Counted from the first letter of the stretch, positions 8,275 to 16,188 are shown. The stretch: 35,370 nucleotides of DNA from Oscillospiraceae bacterium (GCA_017460955.1 JAFTZY010000075.1:1-35370), one strand, 5' to 3'. Notes: generated from the letters alone by a model not told the origin. Made by a program: numbers and translations.

Positions 8275-10146
8275 TTACTTTTCGATCGGGAGCGTGACCA
8301 GATCCACCAGGGACTGCATGATGTACACGGCATCCGTGAACTTCATGATCCCGTCGCGGTCCACATCGGCATTGACAAAGCCCTGTGCCGAAAGCGTGGC
8401 CGAGCCGAGCTGGTCCTTGTTGACAGTGATGACGTCGATGATATCCGTATCGCCGTCCTCATCCGCATCGCCCCAGCGTGTGACCGTCAGCTCCCCCTGT
8501 GCGGTGGGTGCCTCGGTGGGCGCCTTGGTAGCGGCCTCGGTCGGTACGGATGTTGCATCCTGTGTGGGGGCCGTGGTCTCGGTCTCGACGGGATCGGTCT
8601 TGTCACCGGCGCTCAGGTTGCTGCCCTCGGAGGCAGCATAGCTCTGATAATACTCCGTCACACTGATGCCGGTGGACGAGCCTGCGCCGCCCAGGGGCGT
8701 GGCATGGTCAAGGCTGATATACTTGCCCGTGGTGCTCGTCTGCCACAGGGAGGGCTCGAACAGGCCGTACTTGTCCTCGTCCCAGGTGGTAAAATCGTAG
8801 CCGAGCAGGCCGCCGGTATCGCCGGAATTGGGGTTGAGGCACCAGAAGGTATGGTTGATGTGGTGCTCGATCATATAATCGCGCAGCAGGGTCATCCACT
8901 TCTGGTTCTTGCCGCCGTCCATATGGCCGCCCCATTCGCCGATGAGCAGGGGGGCGATGTCCTCCTGTTCGATGTAGGCCCAGGTGTCGTACCAGTAGTC
9001 GGCCAGCAGGGTATCGGTATCGAAGTCCTTGTTGAACCAGGTCTGCTCATACACGGACGGGCCGTAGTCGTGGGGCGAGTAGACGATCTGGGCATTCTTC
9101 TTGTCCGACCCGAAATCGATCGGATAATCGCGCACGCCGCGCAGATTGCCGCCCCACCAGGCGCCGTACCACGGGGAGACGTCCGCCGGTGCCTGCCAGA
9201 TGTCGGCAGTATCGTAGGTGTAGCCCTTCTCGGTCTTGGGATACTGCTCGACGCCCTCGATGAGGATGAGGGCATTCGGGTTGACGCTCAGGATGGAGTT
9301 GCCGCACTCGGTCGCGGCATGGGCCCAGTTGTTCTTGAGATCGGAATCATCCCATCTGGCGATGCCGTCCGGACAGGTAGTGCCGTCATAGCCGCGCTTG
9401 CCGTGGGGCTCGTTCTTTAAGTCATACGCGATGATGGTGTCGTCGTTTGCATACTGCTCTGCAAGCCAGGTGATCGAGTCGATCCACTCCTGATAGGTCA
9501 TCTCATGGCCGTCCTCGGTGACCGCCATGGTATCGGCTGCCTCGGTATTTGCATCATAGTACCAGATATTGTAGTTATGACCGGAATTGTGCGCCGTCGG
9601 GCTGTGGACATCGATGAGGGCCTTGATGCCGTACTGCTTCATCTTCTGCATCATGACCTGGAAGATCTCATAGGAATTCTTCAGGGTCTTGCCGTCGGAG
9701 AGCACGAAGTCCTTGTTGATATTGCCGTAGGTGCCGGCGGGCGTGATGCTGCCGTCCTCGCCGATGACATCCTCGGGCGGGCTGTAGCTTGCCTGTACGC
9801 TCTGCACGGGATCGGGCTCCCCGTTCATCCACGAGCACAGAAGCTCAGTCGAGATCGGGAAGCGGATAATGTTGATGCCGTGTGCGGCAACGGCCTGCAA
9901 AAATGCGTCACAATCGGCGGCATACATGCCGTGTGCGCAGTTTTCCGAGCAGTTGAAGCCGAACCAGTTCGCGCCGGTCAGCCACACCTCATTGCCGTCC
10001 TTGTCGTACAGACGGCTGCCCACGGCATGGAGCCAGTCGTCGTTGTTGTCATCGACCGCATGTGCGGGCACGGCGAGCGTCCCGGCGATCGACCCGCAAA
10101 GTGCCAGTGCAGCGGCGCCTGCGGCAAGTCGTTTCCAGAGTTTCAT
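8275..10146 (-). CDS. Secreted GH5 endoglucanase with dockerin, first gene of the pair
   Basis: The 623-residue protein is the promoter-proximal paralogue of the next GH5 gene. I start it at the ATG at 10146 because AGGAGG sits at 10158-10163 and a clear signal peptide follows (residues 1-30, cleavage after PAHA); an upstream in-frame ATG lacks both. The GH5 barrel spans about 35-508. Acid/base is Glu246 (LKNEPHG) and nucleophile is Glu404 (LIGEWGG). A Thr/Pro/Glu linker (about 515-552) precedes a dockerin (about 556-619) with loops DADEDGDTDIID and DVDRDGIMKFTD. Compared with its neighbour it carries extra barrel loops around 112-150, 200-216 and 302-325. It probably cuts internal beta-1,4-glucan bonds on the cell-surface cellulosome. 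Confidence 0.93.
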   Translation of the reverse strand: MKLWKRLAAGAAALALCGSIAGTLAVPAHAVDDNNDDWLHAVGSRLYDKDGNEVWLTGANWFGFNCSENCAHGMYAADCDAFLQAVAAHGINIIRFPISTELLCSWMNGEPDPVQSVQASYSPPEDVIGEDGSITPAGTYGNINKDFVLSDGKTLKNSYEIFQVMMQKMKQYGIKALIDVHSPTAHNSGHNYNIWYYDANTEAADTMAVTEDGHEMTYQEWIDSITWLAEQYANDDTIIAYDLKNEPHGKRGYDGTTCPDGIARWDDSDLKNNWAHAATECGNSILSVNPNALILIEGVEQYPKTEKGYTYDTADIWQAPADVSPWYGAWWGGNLRGVRDYPIDFGSDKKNAQIVYSPHDYGPSVYEQTWFNKDFDTDTLLADYWYDTWAYIEQEDIAPLLIGEWGGHMDGGKNQKWMTLLRDYMIEHHINHTFWCLNPNSGDTGGLLGYDFTTWDEDKYGLFEPSLWQTSTTGKYISLDHATPLGGAGSSTGISVTEYYQSYAASEGSNLSAGDKTDPVETETTAPTQDATSVPTEAATKAPTEAPTAQGELTVTRWGDADEDGDTDIIDVITVNKDQLGSATLSAQGFVNADVDRDGIMKFTDAVYIMQSLVDLVTLPIEK

Positions 10147-10179
10147 CCTTGTTTTTACCTCCTCTTGCTGGTGCTTTCC

Positions 10180-10215
10180 GTCCCCCGCACCGTTCCCCCC
10201 CGGTGCGGCGGGGAC
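10180..10215 (-). promoter_or_regulatory. GC-rich hairpin in the GH5 operon 5' leader
   Basis: GTCCCC and CGCACCG (10180-10192) pair with CGGTGCG and GGGGAC (10201-10215) around an 8-nt loop and a 2-nt bulge, giving a 13-bp stem. It lies between the promoter and the ribosome binding site. It could protect the mRNA 5' end or modulate initiation; no T-run follows, so it is not an obvious terminator. Confidence 0.5.
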
Positions 10216-10249
10216 AAAAGCGATTGTCATGCATTTAGATGCTACATTC

Positions 10250-10278
10250 ATTGTAACGCATTTTTGCAGATTTGTCAA
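10250..10278 (-). promoter_or_regulatory. Sigma-A promoter of the GH5 operon
   Basis: Minus-strand TTGACA (10273-10278) and TACAAT (10250-10255) are 17 bp apart. The -35 box begins 3 bp beyond the end of the inverted-repeat element at 10281-10441. The leader to the first GH5 gene is about 95 nt. Confidence 0.8.
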
Positions 10279-10280
10279 TA

Positions 10281-10441
10281 GACCTCCTCAAAAACTTCCG
10301 AAGCACCATCTTCCTTGTCTATTTCCCGTCTGGCTGTGCATCTCTCCCTTGCAATACACGAAGTATTACAGCGGTCGAGATGCTTTGCCATACGAAAAAT
10401 ATCCTGCGGGATCTGGCACTTCTCCAGTTTCCGAGTAGGTC
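10281..10441 (-). repeat. Inverted-repeat/structured element, long copy, 3' of ylbJ
   Basis: This 161-nt element begins 13 bp after the ylbJ stop, in the same sense. Its ends, GACCTACTCGGAAACT and AGTTTTTGAGGAGGTC, pair over 16 positions with one A-G mismatch. An inner helix GAAGTGC/GTGCTTC follows, separated by a GGA/GGA internal loop. A long insert adds hairpins GCATCTC/GAGATGC (10377-10383 with 10338-10344) and TGTAATAC/GTATTGCA around a TTCGT loop (10363-10370 with 10350-10357). The short copy at 12975-13051 shares the ends and the inner core CGCAGGATATTT. It contains no convincing gene. Confidence 0.75.
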
Positions 10442-10454
10442 CATAATCTTACGG

Positions 10455-11468
10455 CTATCTTTTCTGCCGGATCCCGCCGGGCCGCAGAACGAGCAGCACC
10501 GACATGAGCATCAGGCACAGTCCCGGCAGCGGATGCGCACTCGGCTGCACGGCGGTGCCGGGGATCACCGCAGCGGGAAGTGCCTGCGGAAAGACGTGCA
10601 GCAGCGCATAGCAGAGCACTCCCGCGCCCGCCGCACAGATGCCCCTGCACAACAGCAGGCGTCCCCAGGGCAGTGCGCCTTCACAGACGGCGGCCACCTG
10701 GCAGTGGACGCACAGTCCCCCGAAGGCCAGGAGTGCTGCCGCGGCGGGCAGGGGCAGTGCCTCCCGGGTAAGAAAGCTCACCTCGAGGACACTGCGCCAC
10801 GGCAGTGTCCCCGGCATCACCGGATCGAGCAGTGCCGTCAGTGCGCCGAACAGGAGCACCATCGCGCAGATACGCAGCATCGCCTGTGCGGCACGCTCCA
10901 CCGCATCCGTGAGCAGCACCGCAAGGCCCGGCGGCGTCCCGGCGGGAGCGCCTGCGGTCCTTTCCCCGCGCAGGATCACAAGGCCGAGCAGTACGCCCGG
11001 AAGGCTCACCGAGAGCAGGAGCCACCGGGCCGTCCGCGGCGGCAGTACACCGCCGACCGTTCCGAGCACAAAGCCCGGCCCCGCCCCCATGCACACGCAT
11101 GCGAGCCTGCCCTCCTGCGCACGGGTGATCCGGCCCTCCCGGTACATCCCGTGCAGGAGCTGGGCACCGACGGGGTAGCCCGCGATCTGGGAGAACAGCA
11201 GCACCGCCAGGAGCTCCGCATCCAGATGCAGCACCCGGCACAGCGGACGCAGGCAGCGTGTGAGGCGGAGCATCCCGGAGGAGACGGCAAATCCCGCAAG
11301 CACCGAGTAAAAGTACAGCGACGGCACGAGCACCTGCACACAGCGCAGGCCTGCCGCGGCGATCCCCTGCACCGTGCGTGCATGGCAGCCGGCAGCGAGC
11401 ACAAAGAGTCCTGCCGCAAGCAGCGGTGCCCCGATCCGATACACACGTTCCCTTCTGCTATGTTCCAT
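10455..11468 (-). CDS. ylbJ: Sporulation integral membrane protein YlbJ
   Basis: This polytopic membrane protein of about 337 residues has many hydrophobic segments and the conserved block SQIAGYPVGAQLL, with a second conserved block GAGPGFVLGTVG, typical of YlbJ and related nucleoside-recognition-domain proteins. YlbJ is a mother-cell membrane protein needed for proper spore formation in Bacillus. The start at 11468 has GGGTGAT just upstream at short spacing; an ATG four codons earlier is possible. It is divergent from yqfC-yqfD, also mother-cell sporulation genes, which supports the assignment. A sigma-E-like promoter is visible upstream. Identity rests on remembered motifs and context, not on a search. 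Confidence 0.8.
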   Translation of the reverse strand: MEHSRRERVYRIGAPLLAAGLFVLAAGCHARTVQGIAAAGLRCVQVLVPSLYFYSVLAGFAVSSGMLRLTRCLRPLCRVLHLDAELLAVLLFSQIAGYPVGAQLLHGMYREGRITRAQEGRLACVCMGAGPGFVLGTVGGVLPPRTARWLLLSVSLPGVLLGLVILRGERTAGAPAGTPPGLAVLLTDAVERAAQAMLRICAMVLLFGALTALLDPVMPGTLPWRSVLEVSFLTREALPLPAAAALLAFGGLCVHCQVAAVCEGALPWGRLLLCRGICAAGAGVLCYALLHVFPQALPAAVIPGTAVQPSAHPLPGLCLMLMSVLLVLRPGGIRQKR

Positions 11469-11482
11469 AACATCACCCATAG

Positions 11483-11511
11483 AGGGTATGCAGCTGACAT
11501 TTCCCGTATGC
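11483..11511 (-). promoter_or_regulatory. Sigma-E-like promoter of ylbJ
   Basis: On the minus strand GCATACGG (11504-11511) and CATACCCT (11483-11490) are separated by 13 bp, close to the Bacillus sigma-E pattern (GHATA and CATACANT). Transcription would begin almost at the ribosome binding site, giving a very short leader. No sigma-A boxes are seen here. Confidence 0.45.
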
Positions 11512-11516
11512 ACCGG

Positions 11517-11545
11517 GCATACCGCACGGATCCGATGCATAGGCT
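11517..11545 (+). promoter_or_regulatory. Sigma-E-like promoter of yqfC-yqfD
   Basis: GCATACCG (11517-11524) and CATAGGCT (11538-11545) are separated by 13 bp, the same geometry as the divergent ylbJ promoter. The ribosome binding site GGGGTGAT follows at 11552-11559, again leaving a very short leader. Confidence 0.42.
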
Positions 11546-11563
11546 TGCCATGGGGTGATATGT

Positions 11564-11818
11564 ATGGCTGGGACGATGCGGCGGCTGCGCAAGCTGTCCT
11601 ATTTTGAGACCTGTATCCACATCCACGGGAATGAACAGCTTCGTGTGGAGAACTGCCGGAGGATCCTCACCTGCCATGAGGTGCTCGTCCGGCTTCAGAC
11701 ACGGGACTTCCCGGTGGAGATCCGGGGACGGGGACTGCGGGTATATGATTATCAGGACGGGAGCGTGCTGGTGGCCGGTCACATCACCGGCCTCTCGCTC
11801 GGGGAGGAAGGCCGATGA
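11564..11818 (+). CDS. yqfC: Sporulation protein YqfC
   Basis: This small protein of 84 residues has the YqfC pattern: a short basic N-terminus (MRRLRKLSYFE), then beta-rich sequence with the conserved feel of HIHGNEQLRVENCRRILTC and a terminal VLVAGHITGLSLG. The ATG at 11564 follows GGGGTGAT with 4 nt spacing; an in-frame GTG at 11555 overlaps that site and is less likely. The stop overlaps the yqfD start by 4 nt (ATGA). In Bacillus yqfC and yqfD are a sigma-E operon. The gene pair order and overlap make the call firm despite the small size. Confidence 0.88.
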   Translation: MAGTMRRLRKLSYFETCIHIHGNEQLRVENCRRILTCHEVLVRLQTRDFPVEIRGRGLRVYDYQDGSVLVAGHITGLSLGEEGR

Positions 11819-12975
11819 TGCGGATCCGGGAATACTGTACGGCAGCCGTCCGGGGGCAGCGGCTGTACCCGTTCATCAATGCCGTCCGGGAGGCGGGGCT
11901 GATCTGTCTGTCGCAGCACTGCAAGGGCGGCGTATTCTACTGCCGGGTGCGGCGCTCGGAGATGCCCGCCTTCACGGCACTCGCCCGGCAGCACGGGCTG
12001 GAGGTGCAGCTGCGCGAGGAGCGCTCGGTCCTGCGGAAGGTGCGCAGGCTCCGGCTGCACATCGGGCTCCCGGTGGGGGCGGTGCTGGGGCTTGCCCTGC
12101 TCCTCTACCTCTCGAACATCATCTCCGTCATTGAAGTGCAGGGGGCGCAGCCCGCGCAGGTGCCGGTGATCCTCTCGGTCCTCTCCCAGGAGGGCGTGGA
12201 GCGCGGCACCTGGATCGGCGCGGTCGATGCCTACCGCTGCGAACAGCTCGTGCGTGCGCGGGTGGAGGGGCTGGCCTGGGTGGGCATCCGGCACACGGGG
12301 AGCCGTCTGGTGGTGGAGGTCACGCAGCGCACTGCCCCGCCTGCGATGCTCGACGAGCGTCTGCCGTGCAACATCGTGGCCGCGCACGATGCCCGCATCA
12401 CGTCGATGGAGGTCTATGCCGGGCTCCCCGTGCGGCAGGTCGGGGACGGCGTGACACAGGGGGAGCTCCTGGTCAGCGGCGTGTCGGAAACGCCGGAGGG
12501 AACGGCGCATTTCCACCACAGCATGGCGAAGATCACGGGGGTCTACCGGCAGGAAACGGCACTGACGGAGTCCTACACTGCCGATGCGGCAGTCCCCACG
12601 GGCCGCACGCACACGGATGCCTGGCTGTGCTTCCGGCAGTTTTCACTGCCGCTGGGACTGCCCCATAAGGCGTATGCGCAGGGCACAAGTGTCGAACGGT
12701 ATCTGCCGCTGTGCCTGCTCGGGCGGGAGCTCCCCATCGGCATCCTGCGCCGGTATGAGGAGGAGACGGCGGTGCAGTCCGGGCTGCGCACGCAGGAGGA
12801 GACAATGCTTTTGCTGCATGCGGGGATCGTGCGGTATGAAAAAAACCTCCTGCAGGAGGTGACGATCCTCGACCGGGAGATCCTGTACGATGTCACCGAG
12901 GAGGGCATGACGGCACATGTGACCTACACGCTTGAGGGCGAGATCGGCATAGTGCGTGAGATCTATGTAAAATAG
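11815..12975 (+). CDS. yqfD: Sporulation protein YqfD
   Basis: The 386-residue protein matches YqfD, a mother-cell sporulation membrane protein. The N-terminal soluble part runs to about residue 80. One transmembrane helix lies at about 82-104 (LPVGAVLGLALLLYLSNII), followed by a long extracytoplasmic part beginning with IEVQGAQPAQVPVIL. That part contains the family-like stretch VEGLAWVGIRHTGSRLVVEV and NIVAAHDARI. It overlaps yqfC by 4 nt. The phoH-like gene often found after yqfD is absent; an inverted-repeat element starts at the last base of the TAG stop instead, then a terminator and a cellulase gene in the opposite direction. Confidence 0.9.
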   Translation: MMRIREYCTAAVRGQRLYPFINAVREAGLICLSQHCKGGVFYCRVRRSEMPAFTALARQHGLEVQLREERSVLRKVRRLRLHIGLPVGAVLGLALLLYLSNIISVIEVQGAQPAQVPVILSVLSQEGVERGTWIGAVDAYRCEQLVRARVEGLAWVGIRHTGSRLVVEVTQRTAPPAMLDERLPCNIVAAHDARITSMEVYAGLPVRQVGDGVTQGELLVSGVSETPEGTAHFHHSMAKITGVYRQETALTESYTADAAVPTGRTHTDAWLCFRQFSLPLGLPHKAYAQGTSVERYLPLCLLGRELPIGILRRYEEETAVQSGLRTQEETMLLLHAGIVRYEKNLLQEVTILDREILYDVTEEGMTAHVTYTLEGEIGIVREIYVK

Positions 12976-13051
12976 ACTTACTCGGGAACTGGAGAAGTGC
13001 CGGATCACGCAGGATATTTCGTTCTGTGCTTTGGAAGTTTCCGAGGAAGTC
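12975..13051 (+). repeat. Inverted-repeat/structured element, short copy, 3' of yqfD
   Basis: This 77-nt element begins at the G of the yqfD TAG stop. The ends GACTTACTCGGGAACT (12975-12990) and AGTTTCCGAGGAAGTC (13036-13051) pair over 16 positions with one A-G mismatch. GAAGTGC (12994-13000) pairs with GTGCTTT (13026-13032), separated from the outer helix by GGA on both sides. Bases AAATA lie directly outside both ends, as a 5-bp target duplication would. The longer copy is at 10281-10441 in inverted orientation. At one helix position T-A here is C-G there; elsewhere G-T here is A-T or G-C there. Confidence 0.75.
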
Positions 13052-13055
13052 AAAT

Positions 13056-13090
13056 AAAAAACATGGCAGCTTTCGCTGCCATGTTTTTTT
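13056..13090. terminator. Bidirectional intrinsic terminator between yqfD and a GH9 gene
   Basis: ACATGGCAGC (13061-13070) pairs with GCTGCCATGT (13075-13084) around TTTC, flanked by A-runs on one side and T-runs on the other. It can stop both the yqfD transcript and the convergent GH9 transcript. Confidence 0.9.
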
Positions 13091-13110
13091 AGGTTTTAGT
13101 TGTTCCGGTC

Positions 13111-16100
13111 TCAAGCAACAGGCAGAGTTACCAGATCAACGAGGGACTTCATGATGTTGACTGCATCAGCAAATGCCATTACGCCATTCTGATCAACGTC
13201 AGCATTCTTGATGCCCTGCTTGGTCAGCGTGAAGGAACCGAGCTGGTCCTTGTTGACGCAGATAACGTCGATAATGTCGCAGTCGCCGTCCACGTCAGCG
13301 TCGCCCCACAGGGTCACCTTGATGTCCTCTTCCTCGGAAGCTTCGCCGGCGTTGGGAGCCTCGTCAGCCAGGAAGGAGGATACCCATACCAGAGGTGCGT
13401 TCCAGTTGATGGTGATCTCGTTTACGGACCATGCATCGTTGTGGTCATAGTAGCACTTCATGCCGGGCAGCTCGCCGATAACATAACCTGCACCCTTGAT
13501 GATCGGGTCGTTCATGTTGGAGTTAGGACCACCGGAGAGGCAGCCATCCGGGCACCACGGCTTAGAATCCATCATGCCATGGCACCAGTATCTGTGGTGC
13601 GGATTCTCCGTTGTGCTGTCGCCGAAGCCGGTGACATAGGAGTTCTCGAGCGGGTTTCTGCCGAGGATGTAGTCGAAGGCAGAGGATACACCGTTGAGGT
13701 ATGCAACGTCCTTGTTGCCGTTGCCGTCGTCGGACAGGTCATATGCAAGACCCATAACGATCGCATTGTTGACAACCATGGAGTTGGAGCCCCAGCCGTA
13801 GCCCTTCTTGAGCTCAACTTCCTTCTCGGAGGAGGTATCGCCGCTGATGGTGGTCACCTTTACAGAGTAGTCAAGGCCCTTGTAAGGTGTACCGTAGCCG
13901 GTGTACTGGGAGTCGGTCTCGTACTGGATGTACTCGCCGGCAACCTTCTTGATGTTCTGGGAAACGGTCTTAAACTCGTCAGCCGTCAGCTTATCCTCAT
14001 GCAGTGCCAGGGACATGGTACCCAGTGCATAGGTGGTGCCCCATGTGAAGGCAGTCGGATCGCCGGCATTCTCACCGCCGGATACGGCAGCGTTGATGCC
14101 GAAGGCTGCTGCGGACTTGTCCTCAACGCCCTTGTAGTTCTTGAGGTCGGTGTAGTACTCGCTGTCGCCGGTGGTCAGGTACAGCTCGCAGGCTGCCCAG
14201 TAGAACTCATCGGAAACATCGCTGTCACCGTAGGGGCCACCGCCCTTGTTCTGCTCGAGCGGAGCGAAGAACATATCACCGCTGGTGGTACCGTTGTTGT
14301 CAACGGTCTTTACCATCTCGCCCTTGGCATAGATGTCACCGTACTTGCCGGTGTATACCTTCTTGGCAGCTGCATAGGCAGTCTTTGCATGGGTCAGATA
14401 CTCGGAAGCCTTGGCGGAATCATAATCCTGTACCAGACGGGAGAGCTGTGCCCAGCAAGCAGCAGCATTCAGGGTAGCTGCATAGGTAACGGGCTTGATG
14501 ATACGGGTGGGGAATCTGGTGGTCTGTACCTTCTCACGGTCCTCAGCGGACGGATCGGTATCATCATAAGGCATTACGCCCAGTGCAGTCCACTTGTAGT
14601 CATGGATCTTGTGGAATACCATGCCCTCCGGAGCCTTATCGGAAGCATTTGCAGAGGTCACCTGCATCTTCTCGAAGAAGTCAGCCTCCCACATCAGCTC
14701 GTCGAGGATATCCGGGATACCGTTGCCGTTCTCCGGGATCTTGACAGTGCCGGAGCCATCCTTCCACTTGGTGATGTCGCCCTTGACATAGTCGCGCTCG
14801 AAGATGTTGGCGAGGGTCCACATGGAAACACCGCCGTTTACAACGTACTTACCGAAGTCACCGGCATCGTACCAGCCGCCGGTCACATCCACTGTGCCGT
14901 TGTTCTTATAACGCGATACAACCTGGGAGTTCTTCTTCTCGTCTGCGTAGATGAATACCCACTCATTGGTGATGTAGGCAACGTCCGGATCATGACCTGC
15001 GTCACGGGCCAGAGCAGAAGCAGAATCGTTCTGACCGGGAGATACGACATAGCTTGCCTCGATCGGGATACCCGAACGGTTCAGATAGTAGTAGTTCATC
15101 GCTGCGGGCAGCATATCGTCATACAGAGACTTGCTGATGTCGAATGCAACGGAGGTCTTGTCGCCGCACTTAACGGTGTAGCCGGTACCCTCGGTCGTCA
15201 GCTTGGAGAAGTCCAGGGTCTGAACATACTCGCCTGCTGCCTCGTCATAGAAGGTCTCGGAGGAGGTGCCGCTGAAGACTTCCTTGCCGGAAGCATCCTG
15301 TACGGAGAAGTTCTGCTTTGCAGTGCCGTTTGCCACCTGAACGGTAGCTACCTTGTTCAGGTTCGGATAGTAACCCATCTGGTTGAGCACCAGACCGGTC
15401 TTTACCTTCTCCGGGGGCTCCTCATAATCGTTCTCACTGCCGGTCATATCGATCAGGGCGAGGTTATCGAACTTCAGGATGGTGCCCTCCGGGAAGCAGA
15501 TGGACGGGGTGAACGTACCGTCGCCGCCGAAGTGGAAGGCCCACTCAACGGTACCCTTTGCCTCGGGATGGTTCTGGATGTTGTTCATGTCGGACTTGTT
15601 GATCTGGAACTCGAATGCGAAGGTGTACCAGGTCTTTGCAGAATCGATCGCCTGCATCGGCCAGTTGTAGTACGGAACCTCGGTACCCGTAGATGCGGAC
15701 TTCAGAGCGGACTCGAGCTCTGCCTGGGTCTCATGGCCCTTGTAAGCAGGCATGCTCAGCGTCTTACCGTTGCTGTGCCAGTACTCAGCGTCGTCGTTGG
15801 TTACGTCACCGAGCTTTGCATAGAGCTGGCCCCTATTGGTAGCATATACGGAGTAGGTGATACGATAGGTGTTGCCGTAGGTGATGCTGAGGTTTCTGTG
15901 ACGGAACTGGCAGTCCCATCTGTCCTCACCGCCGTTGGAAACGCCGCCGGGATTGACGATCTCGATGGAATATACGCCATCCTTCGTGTCCACGTTGAAG
16001 TTCATCACGCCGGTACCGTTTTCGCAGACATGCCACGGCAGGCCGACACCGTTCTCAAACGTGCCCTCACCGAGCAGCTCGCCGGCAGATGCCGTCATCG

Positions 16101-16188
16101 TGGAGATAGAGGCTGCAGTTGCGCTGGCTACCATAGCGAGTGCGGAAGCTCCGGCGAGCAGTCTCTTGCCAAATTTAGATTTGAGCAT
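13111..16188 (-). CDS. Secreted CBM4-GH9 cellulase with dockerin
   Basis: The 1025-residue protein is a multidomain cellulase. A signal peptide covers about 1-36. A CBM4-type carbohydrate-binding module spans about 37-248 (starts ELLGEGTFENG, ends KFDNLALIDM). An Ig-like GH9 N-domain runs about 263-350 (TGLVLNQMGYYPN). The GH9 (alpha/alpha)6 barrel is at about 355-942. Catalytic residues are visible: Asp441 and Asp444 in WYDAGDFGKY, His864 in NPHHR, and Glu924 in SVNEITINWN. A short acidic linker leads to the dockerin (about 960-1023) with loops DADVDGDCDIID and DVDQNGVMAFAD. This layout resembles CbhA/CelK-type GH9 enzymes. It has its own promoter and terminator; the ribosome binding site is GGAGGGT. 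Confidence 0.95.
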   Translation of the reverse strand: MLKSKFGKRLLAGASALAMVASATAASISTMTASAGELLGEGTFENGVGLPWHVCENGTGVMNFNVDTKDGVYSIEIVNPGGVSNGGEDRWDCQFRHRNLSITYGNTYRITYSVYATNRGQLYAKLGDVTNDDAEYWHSNGKTLSMPAYKGHETQAELESALKSASTGTEVPYYNWPMQAIDSAKTWYTFAFEFQINKSDMNNIQNHPEAKGTVEWAFHFGGDGTFTPSICFPEGTILKFDNLALIDMTGSENDYEEPPEKVKTGLVLNQMGYYPNLNKVATVQVANGTAKQNFSVQDASGKEVFSGTSSETFYDEAAGEYVQTLDFSKLTTEGTGYTVKCGDKTSVAFDISKSLYDDMLPAAMNYYYLNRSGIPIEASYVVSPGQNDSASALARDAGHDPDVAYITNEWVFIYADEKKNSQVVSRYKNNGTVDVTGGWYDAGDFGKYVVNGGVSMWTLANIFERDYVKGDITKWKDGSGTVKIPENGNGIPDILDELMWEADFFEKMQVTSANASDKAPEGMVFHKIHDYKWTALGVMPYDDTDPSAEDREKVQTTRFPTRIIKPVTYAATLNAAACWAQLSRLVQDYDSAKASEYLTHAKTAYAAAKKVYTGKYGDIYAKGEMVKTVDNNGTTSGDMFFAPLEQNKGGGPYGDSDVSDEFYWAACELYLTTGDSEYYTDLKNYKGVEDKSAAAFGINAAVSGGENAGDPTAFTWGTTYALGTMSLALHEDKLTADEFKTVSQNIKKVAGEYIQYETDSQYTGYGTPYKGLDYSVKVTTISGDTSSEKEVELKKGYGWGSNSMVVNNAIVMGLAYDLSDDGNGNKDVAYLNGVSSAFDYILGRNPLENSYVTGFGDSTTENPHHRYWCHGMMDSKPWCPDGCLSGGPNSNMNDPIIKGAGYVIGELPGMKCYYDHNDAWSVNEITINWNAPLVWVSSFLADEAPNAGEASEEEDIKVTLWGDADVDGDCDIIDVICVNKDQLGSFTLTKQGIKNADVDQNGVMAFADAVNIMKSLVDLVTLPVA

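Noticed and set aside
10281..10441. A short coding frame shared by both inverted-repeat elements (containing EKCQIPQDI and EVFEEV in one, EKCRITQDI and EVSEEV in the other)
   Set aside because: Neither copy has a start codon or ribosome binding site ahead of the shared part, the insert breaks similarity, and the substitutions preserve base pairing. Structure explains the similarity better than protein.
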